Source: an uncultured Olsenella sp.
GTDB taxonomy: Bacteria; Actinomycetota; Coriobacteriia; Coriobacteriales; Atopobiaceae
Length of the DNA: 19,155 nt
NCBI GenBank assembly: GCA_937900605.1
Contig: CALCDK010000055.1
Coordinates: 1-19,155 of the forward strand
Direction: 5' to 3'
A program made the position numbers and the translations under genes. Shown one piece after another: positions 6,860 to 13,386 of the stretch. The notes under the pieces were generated by a model. That model searched no databases. It was given only the letters and a program-made list of their open reading frames with translations, and was not told the DNA's origin. The first letter of the stretch is position 1. The number at the start of each line of letters is the position of its first letter.

Positions 6860-8965
6860 ATGACGGTGTGGGTTTCGTTTGGCGTGGCGTGCGTGCTGCT
6901 GGCGACGCTGCTCTTTGTGCCGGGCGCGGTCTTCCTGAGGTCGCTCGGCACGTCGCGGCTCGGTGCGCTGTGCATGGCGCCCCTGGTCTGCGTCTCCTTC
7001 CTGGGCGTCACCGGAGTGGCCCTCGACCTGATGGGCATCGAGTGCCATGCGCCCGTCGCCGTGGCGCCCCTGCTCGTTGCGGCCGTCGTCGCCGCGTGCG
7101 TCCGGGCGTGGCTGGACCATCGTGCGCGCCTGCGCGCGTCCGGGGCCCGCGGTGACGGGGAGGGCCCCGCGCCGTCCGACGCGGTCGTCTTCGGCCGCCC
7201 CCGGCCCTCGTGGCGCATGGTCGCCGTCGTGGGGCTGTACGTCGCCGTCGGCGTGGCCGTCACCTGCATCGTCTTCGTCAAGGGCCTCGACGGCCCCGCT
7301 GCGAACCTCCAGTCGTGGGACAACGTCTGCCACTACGACCTGATCAGGTCCATGGCCGACTCCGGCAACTGGTCGAGCCTCGACACCACGTACTACCCGG
7401 CGGTGTCGGGCATCAACCCGTTCGTTGGCGGCAACGGGTTCTATCCCGCCGCGTGGCACGCGCTCGGCGCCCTTCTCGTCGACGCCCTCGGCGTGCCCGT
7501 CACGCTCGCGGCCAACGCCGTCCACGCGGTCTCCTTCTCGCTCGTGTACCCGCTCGGCATGTGCCTGCTGCTCTCCACGGTCTTCGGCCGCAGGCTCCGC
7601 ACCGTCGCGCTCGGGGCCCTGTGCTGCCTCGCCTTCGTCCCCTTCCCGTGGGGCATGAGCGTCCGCTGGGCCTGCTGGCCCTTCTGCTTCACCCTGTGCC
7701 TGGTCCCCGCCACGGCCAGCGCCTTCATGGTCCTCATCGGGCACGGCGTCTCCCGCCGCCGTCGCGTCGCGTCCCTCGTCGCCTTCCTGTGCGGCGGTGC
7801 GGCCCTCGCGCTCGTCCAGCCGAGCGGCGTCTTCACGGTCGGCGTCTTCCTCGTGCCGTACATCGTCTGGCGCATCTTCACGGCCCTGAGGGAGCGCGGC
7901 GCGGGCGCCCCCCGCATCGCGCTCGCCGTCGCCGGCTTCCTCGCGTTCGTCGTCGTCACGTGGCTCGTCATGTGTCGCGCGCCGTTCATGAGCGGCGTCG
8001 TGGGCTACTACCGTCCTCCCATGCTGACCCCCTCCGGGGCCATCGACGGCATCCTCGGGGCCTACTTCGTATGGGGCGCCGCCACGCCGGTGCTCGGGCT
8101 GATGATGGTCGTCGGGCTCGTGGCCGCGCTCCACTCCCGCCGCGCCCGCTGGGTCGCCGCGTCGCTGCTCGTCTCGCTCGTGATCTACTTCGTCGCGGTC
8201 ACAGGCGGCGACACGCCCGCAAAGCACCTGCTCTCCGGCTTCTGGTACACGGAGCCCTATCGCACCTCCGCCATGTGCGTGGTCTTCGCCATCCCGGTCG
8301 TGGCGCTCGGCCTCCAGACGTGCGCCGACGTTCTCGGCGCCCACCTGCGTCGCATCGCGCGCTCGGTTGCCGGGCGCCCGGTGGCGGTTCCGCTCGGGGT
8401 GTCCGTCGCCGCGGTGGGCGCGCTCTTCGCGGGCCTCGTGTTCGTGCCCGCCCTCAGGGCGACCCTGGGGCTTCCCCACTCGCAGGAGTGGCCCTCCGAC
8501 CTCGCCGGGGTCACGGAGGACTTCGCGTTCTGGAGCGAGCGCGTGTCCGACAGGGGCTATGCGGGGCACGAGCAGGCCTTCGTCCAGCGCGTCCTCGAGG
8601 TCGTGGGCCCCGACGAGCCGGTGCTCAACATGCCCTACGACGGCTCCATCTACGCCTATGGCGTCGACGGCCTCAACGTCTACTACCGCTCCATGTCCGG
8701 ATACGGCACCGGGGACGAGCGCGAGGAGAGCGCCGTGCTGCGCGCCTCGTTCGCGAGCCTCGGCGAGGACCCCAGCGTGCGTCAGGTCGTCGAGGACGAG
8801 GGCATTCGCTACGTGATGCTGCTGCGCGGCGAGAACAACCAGGCGTACTACTCTCCCTACGTCCCCCAGGACTGGGAGGGCATCGAGGACGTCGACGACG
8901 ACACGCCCGGGCTCGAGGTCGTCCTCGCCGAGGGCGACATGAGGCTGTACCGCGTCGTCGACTAG
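6860..8965 (+). CDS. DUF6541-like polytopic membrane protein, putative GT-C glycosyltransferase (copy 1)
   Basis: A 701-residue protein with roughly 13-15 membrane helices in residues 1-540 and a C-terminal non-membrane domain of about 160 residues (from QEWPSDLAGV onward). The first large outside loop carries WDNVCHYDLIRSMADSGNW (from Trp153); an Asp in this loop is the usual catalytic or metal position of GT-C enzymes, which use lipid-phosphate sugars. DUF6541 proteins are generally regarded as such transferases, but substrate and activity are unproven. The C-terminal domain has NMPYDGSIYAYGVDGLNVYY, shared almost exactly with the next gene. The start is uncertain: ATG 6860 has GGGGAG at six bases, but GTG 6866 has GAGAGGAG at seven bases and matches the start context of its paralog. 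Its own -10-like box and a hairpin after the stop suggest it is transcribed alone. Confidence 0.85.
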   Translation: MTVWVSFGVACVLLATLLFVPGAVFLRSLGTSRLGALCMAPLVCVSFLGVTGVALDLMGIECHAPVAVAPLLVAAVVAACVRAWLDHRARLRASGARGDGEGPAPSDAVVFGRPRPSWRMVAVVGLYVAVGVAVTCIVFVKGLDGPAANLQSWDNVCHYDLIRSMADSGNWSSLDTTYYPAVSGINPFVGGNGFYPAAWHALGALLVDALGVPVTLAANAVHAVSFSLVYPLGMCLLLSTVFGRRLRTVALGALCCLAFVPFPWGMSVRWACWPFCFTLCLVPATASAFMVLIGHGVSRRRRVASLVAFLCGGAALALVQPSGVFTVGVFLVPYIVWRIFTALRERGAGAPRIALAVAGFLAFVVVTWLVMCRAPFMSGVVGYYRPPMLTPSGAIDGILGAYFVWGAATPVLGLMMVVGLVAALHSRRARWVAASLLVSLVIYFVAVTGGDTPAKHLLSGFWYTEPYRTSAMCVVFAIPVVALGLQTCADVLGAHLRRIARSVAGRPVAVPLGVSVAAVGALFAGLVFVPALRATLGLPHSQEWPSDLAGVTEDFAFWSERVSDRGYAGHEQAFVQRVLEVVGPDEPVLNMPYDGSIYAYGVDGLNVYYRSMSGYGTGDEREESAVLRASFASLGEDPSVRQVVEDEGIRYVMLLRGENNQAYYSPYVPQDWEGIEDVDDDTPGLEVVLAEGDMRLYRVVD

Positions 8966-8972
8966 CCGTCAT

Positions 8973-9007
8973 GGGCCGTCCGGGACCGCTTTGGGACCGG
9001 ACGGCCC
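8973..9007 (+). terminator. Stem-loop between the two DUF6541-like paralogs
   Basis: GGGCCGTCCGG (8973-8983) pairs perfectly with CCGGACGGCCC (8997-9007): 11 bp with a 13-base loop, seven bases after the stop of copy 1. There is no T-run downstream. It probably ends the copy 1 transcript; a -10-like box for copy 2 follows 30 bases later. Confidence 0.55.
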
Positions 9008-9036
9008 CATGCCCGGGGGCGTCTTGCGCCATGCGC

Positions 9037-9042
9037 TACCAT
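9037..9042 (+). promoter_or_regulatory. -10-like element before the second DUF6541-like gene
   Basis: TACCAT, 55 bases before the GTG start at 9098, nearly the same distance as TAACAT before copy 1. No -35 hexamer is recognisable. Confidence 0.35.
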
Positions 9043-9097
9043 GAGAGGCCCGTGTCCGTCCGATTGCCCGCCCGGGCTCGGAGAGAGGAGCCCCCTG

Positions 9098-11209
9098 GTG
9101 TGGTTGTCGTTCTGGGCAGCGTTCGCCCTGCTGTGCGCGCTGCTGCTGGTGCCTGGCGCCCTGATGCTGCGTGCCCTGGGCACGCCTCGCCTCGAGGCGC
9201 TGTGCATGGCCCCGCTCGTGGCCATCGCGTTCCTGGGGGCGACCGGCATCGTGCTGGGGGCCCTCGGCGTCGAGTGCCATGCGGGCATCGCGGCCGCGCC
9301 GCTGCTCCTCGCGAGCCTCGCCTGCGTGGCGGTGCGCCTCGTCCTTGACGCCCGCCTTCGTCGGCGCGTCGCCGAGGGGGAGAGCGCCGACGGCGGCGCC
9401 GGTGACGGCGACGTGCCCGCCCCCGTCTTCGGCAGCGCCCCGGTCTCGCGCTGCGGGCTCCTCGTCGTGGGGCTCTTCGTCGCGGTGGGCCTCTTCGCCA
9501 CCTGCACCATCTTCGTGAGCGGCCTCGACGGACCCGCCTCGCAGATCCAGGCGTGGGACAACGTCTGCCACTTCAACCTCCTGCGGTCCATGGCCGAGTC
9601 GGGCAACTGGTCGAGCCTCTCCACCACGTACTATCCCGCCGTCGACGGCGTCCAGGTCGGTCCGTTCGCCTCGGGCAACGGCTTCTACCCCGCGGCCTGG
9701 CACCTCCTCGGCGCCTTCCTCGTGGACGTCCTCGGCGTGCCCGTCACGCTCGCGGCCAACGTCGTGCTCTCCGTGGGCATCGCGGTCGTCTACCCCCTCG
9801 GCATGTGCCTGCTGCTCGCCGTCGTCTTCTCGCGCCGCCCGCGCACCGTGGCCTTCGGCGCCCTGTGCTGCCTGGCGTTCGGGTCGTTCCCGTGGGCGCT
9901 CGTCGTCCGCTGGTCGCTCTATCCCTACCTGCTCTCGCTGTGCCTGGTTCCCGCCTCGGCCTGCACGTTCATGGTCCTGTGCGGTCATGGCGTCGAGCGC
10001 CGCCGTCGCCTGGCGTGCCTGTTCGCCTTCCTGTGCTGCGGCGTCGCGCTGGCGCTCTCGCAGCCCAGCTCCGTGTTCGCCGTCGGCGTGTTCCTCGTGC
10101 CCTACCTGGTGTGGCGCATCGTCTCCTCGCGTCGGCGCAGGGGCTCGCACCCGCGCGGAACCGCCTGGGTCGTCGCGGGCTTCCTGCTGCTGGTCGCGCT
10201 CGTGTGGGTCACGCTGTACGGCGCACCGTTCATGCAGAACGTCGTCCAGTTCTTCTGGGCCCCCATGCAGGGCCTCGGCGAGGCGCTCGGCAAGGTCTTC
10301 GGCGCCGCCTTCGTGGGAGGCTACGTCCAGCCGGTGCTGGCCGTCACGCTCGTCGTGGGGTTCGTCTCCGCCTGGCGCACGGACCGCACGCGCTGGGTGT
10401 CCGTGTCGTGCCTGCTGGCCCTGGTGCTCTACGTCGTCGCCGTCACGGGCGGGGACACGCCGCTCAAGCACCTGCTCTCTGGCTTCTGGTACACCGACCC
10501 GTACCGTCTTGCCGCCATGACCGTCGTGTTCTGCGTTCCGCTGGTGGCCCTGGGCCTGCAGGTCTGCATCGACGCGGTGGGCGCCCTGCTCGTCCGCGCG
10601 TTCGACTCCGTGCTGCCCGGGGGCCGCCGCGTCCCTGCCAACCTCCCCGCGGGCCTCGTCTGCGCCCTGTTCCTGGCCGCGGCGTTCTTCCCGGCCGTCC
10701 GCGCGGCCTCCGGCGCGCCCCTTCCCGTCGACGCCACGAGCGACCTGGGCGACCTCACCATGCAGATCGCCGAGCGCAACCGCTACGGTTCCTGGCGCGG
10801 CTACACGGGTCGCGAGGAGGCATTCGTCCGGCGCGTGCTCGACCTGGTGGGACCCGACGAGGTGGTCCTCAACATGCCCTTCGACGGCTCGATCTACGCC
10901 TATGGCGTCGACGGCCTCAACGTCTACTACCGGTCCATGGGCGGCTACGCGCAGGCGGGGGAGACCTGGGAGAGCGTCGTGCTGCGGACCTCGCTCGCCT
11001 GGATGGACGACTCGCCCAACGTGCGGCGCGCCCTGGCCAACGAGCACGTCCGCTACGTAATGCTGCTCAACGGCGAGGACGACTCCGACCACTTCCCCGC
11101 CTACCAGCCGCGCCTGTGGCGAGGACTCAACCGCATCGACGACCACACGCCGGGCTTCGAGGTGGTCCTCGCCGAGGGCGACATGCGCCTCTACCGCATC
11201 GTCGGGTAG
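9098..11209 (+). CDS. DUF6541-like polytopic membrane protein, putative GT-C glycosyltransferase (copy 2)
   Basis: A 703-residue paralog of the preceding gene, with the same membrane layout and length. Shared blocks include WDNVCHFNLLRSMAESGNW (Trp153, the same residue number as in copy 1), LGVPVTLAAN, VAVTGGDTP.KHLLSGFWYT, the NMPFDGSIYAYGVDG block and the closing VVLAEGDMRLYR. The open frame extends up to an ATG at 9041, but that ATG overlaps the -10-like box and would add a charged, non-membrane tail. GTG 9098 has GAGAGGAG at seven bases and gives MWLSF, matching MWVSF in copy 1. Differences cluster in the loop after helix 3 (about residues 90-115) and in the loop after TLYGAPFMQN, where substrate specificity could differ. 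The gene ends 61 bases before a strong terminator. Confidence 0.87.
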   Translation: MWLSFWAAFALLCALLLVPGALMLRALGTPRLEALCMAPLVAIAFLGATGIVLGALGVECHAGIAAAPLLLASLACVAVRLVLDARLRRRVAEGESADGGAGDGDVPAPVFGSAPVSRCGLLVVGLFVAVGLFATCTIFVSGLDGPASQIQAWDNVCHFNLLRSMAESGNWSSLSTTYYPAVDGVQVGPFASGNGFYPAAWHLLGAFLVDVLGVPVTLAANVVLSVGIAVVYPLGMCLLLAVVFSRRPRTVAFGALCCLAFGSFPWALVVRWSLYPYLLSLCLVPASACTFMVLCGHGVERRRRLACLFAFLCCGVALALSQPSSVFAVGVFLVPYLVWRIVSSRRRRGSHPRGTAWVVAGFLLLVALVWVTLYGAPFMQNVVQFFWAPMQGLGEALGKVFGAAFVGGYVQPVLAVTLVVGFVSAWRTDRTRWVSVSCLLALVLYVVAVTGGDTPLKHLLSGFWYTDPYRLAAMTVVFCVPLVALGLQVCIDAVGALLVRAFDSVLPGGRRVPANLPAGLVCALFLAAAFFPAVRAASGAPLPVDATSDLGDLTMQIAERNRYGSWRGYTGREEAFVRRVLDLVGPDEVVLNMPFDGSIYAYGVDGLNVYYRSMGGYAQAGETWESVVLRTSLAWMDDSPNVRRALANEHVRYVMLLNGEDDSDHFPAYQPRLWRGLNRIDDHTPGFEVVLAEGDMRLYRIVG

Positions 11210-11270
11210 CGCCCACGGGAGATCCCGTCCGCGCCGCCCGGCCCGCGCGGTCGCACCCTGCCGTCGCACG

Positions 11271-11313
11271 AGGAAGCGCCCCCACGGCCGCGCGAGCCGT
11301 GGGGGCGCTTCCT
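11271..11313. terminator. Strong bidirectional terminator between convergent genes
   Basis: AGGAAGCGCCCCCACGGC (11271-11288) and its exact reverse complement (11296-11313) form an 18-bp perfect stem with a seven-base loop. It lies between the stop of the plus-strand DUF6541-like gene (11209) and the stop of the minus-strand DUF2304 gene (11357). The plus-strand side continues with the modestly T-rich TTCCTGTTCT. This is the clearest terminator in the window. Confidence 0.9.
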
Positions 11314-11356
11314 GTTCTGGGCCACCTCGCAGGTGGCGAGAAGTTCGGGCGAGGCG

Positions 11357-11701
11357 CTACTCGGCCTCGTGGTGCTGCGCCTCGTGGAGGGCCTGGTGCT
11401 GGGCCAGGGCCATCACCTTGCGCTTGAGCTGGGCGATCTTGCGGTCCTGCGAGAACGTGCGCGCGAGCAGGATGATGATCGCGGCGAAGAACACGAAGTT
11501 CGAGGGCGAGTCGAAGCCCAGCAGGTCGGACGCCCAGGTGGCCATTCCCGGGAAGACGGCCAGGACCAGCAGCAGCGCCGCCAGCAGCAGCCAGAAGATG
11601 CAGTCCATGATCTCCAGGCCGGCCTTGCGGATCTTGCGCACGAGGACGGCGACGAGAAGGACGGAGCAGACGAGCAGGGTAAGCCTCAATGCGATGCTCA
11701 T
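11357..11701 (-). CDS. DUF2304 small membrane protein, partner of the glycosyltransferase
   Basis: A 114-residue integral membrane protein with three hydrophobic segments: about 3-21, 31-52 (MDCIFWLLLAALLLVLAVFP) and 66-82. A basic, probably cytoplasmic coiled-coil-like tail follows (RTFSQDRKIAQLKRKVMALA), ending in a His/Glu-rich stretch. The arrangement and the xxxWLLxAxLLLxxxxFP pattern fit DUF2304, a family commonly found beside family 2 glycosyltransferases. The start ATG 11701-11699 uses AGGTGA as its Shine-Dalgarno, which is the last codon and stop of the upstream glycosyltransferase gene, with four bases between the genes, so translation is coupled. A reasonable inference is that it anchors or regulates the membrane-lacking GT2 enzyme; catalysis is not expected. 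Confidence 0.85.
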   Translation of the reverse strand: MSIALRLTLLVCSVLLVAVLVRKIRKAGLEIMDCIFWLLLAALLLVLAVFPGMATWASDLLGFDSPSNFVFFAAIIILLARTFSQDRKIAQLKRKVMALAQHQALHEAQHHEAE

Positions 11702-11705
11702 GAGA

Positions 11706-12386
11706 TCACCTGAACCACTGGACGAGGAGGATGGACGTGCACGTGCGGGCCATGTAGGCGATGGAGCGGGTCAGGCTGAGGTAGGACTCGCCCGCGGCGC
11801 GCTCCCTCATCTGGACCTGCACCTCGCGGACCTTGGCGCCGTGGCGCATGAGGTACGCGACCGAGTCGGGCTCGGGCCCGAAGTCGAACCTTCGGGCGAA
11901 CTCCTCCATCATGGCGCGGTCGTACAGGCGCATGCCGGACGTGGGGTCCGTGATGGTCTTGCCGCAGGTGAGGCGGATGAGCGCGGTGAGCAGGCGCGAC
12001 CCGATCATGCGCGCCGAGAGGGACTTGCCGCCGTTGACGAAGCGCGAGCCGATGACGATGTCGGCGCCCGTGCGCTCCATCTCGTCCACCATCGGTGCGA
12101 TGTGCGCCGGGACGTGCTGGCCGTCGGCGTCGAACTGGATCGCGGCGTCGTAGCCGTGCTCCAGCGCGTAGCGCACGCCGGTCTGGAAGCCCCCGGTGAG
12201 GCCGAGGTTGGTGGGGTGGCTCACGAGGTTGAACCCGTGGTCGAGGCAGATCTGGCGCGTGCGGTCGCTCGACCCGTCGTCGATGACCACGTAGTCGCAG
12301 GGCGCCCCCGAGGAGACGAGCTCCTCGACGGTGGAGACGATCGACTCCTCCTCGTTGTACGCCGGGATGATGGCAAGGACTCTCAT
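11706..12386 (-). CDS. Family 2 glycosyltransferase, DPM1/polyprenyl-phosphate sugar synthase type
   Basis: A 226-residue cytosolic GT-A enzyme. VLAIIPAYNEEESI (4-17) is the nucleotide-sugar binding opening, IDDGSSDRT (35-43) holds the base/ribose-binding Asp residues, NLGLTGGFQTG (60-70) follows, and FDADGQH (85-91) is the DxD-type metal motif. GSRFVNGG is also typical. The length and the lack of C-terminal membrane helices match dolichol/polyprenyl-phosphate mannose or glucose synthases rather than processive polymerases. The start is ATG 12386-12384, with AGGTG four bases upstream; the open frame extends to 12455 but the family opening fixes the start. It is coupled to the DUF2304 gene downstream. 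A TATAAT at 12432-12437 overlaps the previous gene's stop, so it may have its own promoter besides read-through from the Lic genes. The sugar is unknown. Confidence 0.92.
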   Translation of the reverse strand: MRVLAIIPAYNEEESIVSTVEELVSSGAPCDYVVIDDGSSDRTRQICLDHGFNLVSHPTNLGLTGGFQTGVRYALEHGYDAAIQFDADGQHVPAHIAPMVDEMERTGADIVIGSRFVNGGKSLSARMIGSRLLTALIRLTCGKTITDPTSGMRLYDRAMMEEFARRFDFGPEPDSVAYLMRHGAKVREVQVQMRERAAGESYLSLTRSIAYMARTCTSILLVQWFR

Positions 12387-12431
12387 GTCACACCTGGTTC
12401 CGTCGGTGCTGGTGGGTGGATAGGAACGACA

Positions 12432-12437
12432 ATTATA
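12432..12437 (-). promoter_or_regulatory. -10 element for the GT2/DUF2304 pair
   Basis: An exact TATAAT on the minus strand, 45 bases before the GT2 start; its TAA part is also the stop codon of the LicB-like gene. No -35 is evident in the GC-rich 3' end of that gene. The rarity of such a hexamer in this GC content makes it credible, but it could partly be forced by the coding sequence and stop. Confidence 0.45.
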
Positions 12438-13386
12438 CATTGCGAGAAGTGCCACGGCGGAACAGCTCGTCCCAGTCGCAGGCGGCGAGCACCGTGCCCG
12501 CCAGGATCACGACGCAGCACACGACGGCGGCCGGGCTGGGGACGTCGCCCAGGAGCAGCAGGCCGAAGACCACGGCCCATGCCGAGTAGGAGACGTTGAG
12601 CGCCATGGCCCTCGACGCACCCAGCTCGGAGATGCCGCGGTAGTAGTTGAGGTACGAGGCCGTGCCCGCGAGCGCCGCCAGCGCCACGATTCCGGCGGCC
12701 GGCGTGAGGGCCGCGCCGGCGGTGAAGTGCCAGGCGCCGAAGAGCGGCAGCACGACGACGCCGTAGACGATCGCCGAGGTGGTCTCGCGGATCTGCAGGG
12801 CCGTCTGGTCGTCCATGTCCTGGCCGCGCATGCCCCAGGCGCACAGCACGGCCTCCGAGCCCCAGCCGGCCACGCACAGCAGCGCGCCCAGCAGGCCGCG
12901 TCCGGCGTCGGCAACGTCCGCGCCTGCGGTGCCGGCCGTGATCCAGCCCATGCCCATGATGCCGCACACGGCGCACAGCAGGGCCACGACCTGGCCGGGG
13001 CGCATCCTCTCGTGCAGCACGAGGAAGGACAGCAGCGCCCCGAAGGCGGGGTAGAAGGCCGAGATGATCGCCGTGTAGCCCGGCCCCAGGCTGTCGATGG
13101 CCACGAGGTAGCCCGTCATGCCGATGGGGCCGCCGAGAAGCGCCCCGGCCATGACCACCAGGCCGTCCCTGCTGCGCAGCGCGCGCAGGGTGTCGCGCAG
13201 TCTCCCGCGCACGCCCATGTAGACCGCCAGCCACAGCGCGCATGCGGCGTCGTGCAGGAAGGCGCTCGCCACCGCGGCGAAGGCCACGGCCTCGGCGGTG
13301 CCCACGAAGGGCGCCTGCGCGAGGGCCATGCCCAGGACCACGGTGTCCAGGCCCCACAGGACCCCGCTCAGGACCCCGTGCCTCAT
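12433..13386 (-). CDS. licB: EamA/DMT-family permease, LicB-like choline transporter
   Basis: A 317-residue inner-membrane protein with about ten hydrophobic helices in two homologous halves, as in the drug/metabolite transporter superfamily. Features include GVLWGLDTVVLGMAL at the N-terminus, FLHDAACALW in helix 2, GGPIGMTGYLVAIDSLGPGYTA and SAFYPAFGALLSFLVLHERM, the latter being the classic EamA end-of-half pattern. LicB of Haemophilus influenzae and Streptococcus pneumoniae is a choline permease of this superfamily. The case for choline here rests on position: its ATG (13386-13384) overlaps the stop of the LicC-LicA fusion (13385-13383) in an ATGA, so the two are translationally coupled. 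Another choline-like amine is possible. The open frame extends upstream inside the fusion gene, but the ATGA start gives a clean first helix. Confidence 0.8.
   Translation of the reverse strand: MRHGVLSGVLWGLDTVVLGMALAQAPFVGTAEAVAFAAVASAFLHDAACALWLAVYMGVRGRLRDTLRALRSRDGLVVMAGALLGGPIGMTGYLVAIDSLGPGYTAIISAFYPAFGALLSFLVLHERMRPGQVVALLCAVCGIMGMGWITAGTAGADVADAGRGLLGALLCVAGWGSEAVLCAWGMRGQDMDDQTALQIRETTSAIVYGVVVLPLFGAWHFTAGAALTPAAGIVALAALAGTASYLNYYRGISELGASRAMALNVSYSAWAVVFGLLLLGDVPSPAAVVCCVVILAGTVLAACDWDELFRRGTSRNV

Noticed and set aside
8969..11269. 766-codon minus-strand open frame opposite the second DUF6541-like gene, and a similar 644-codon one at 6635-8569
   Set aside because: Both are charged, repetitive antisense translations of membrane-protein genes whose sense frames have conserved blocks; no start site or motif supports them.
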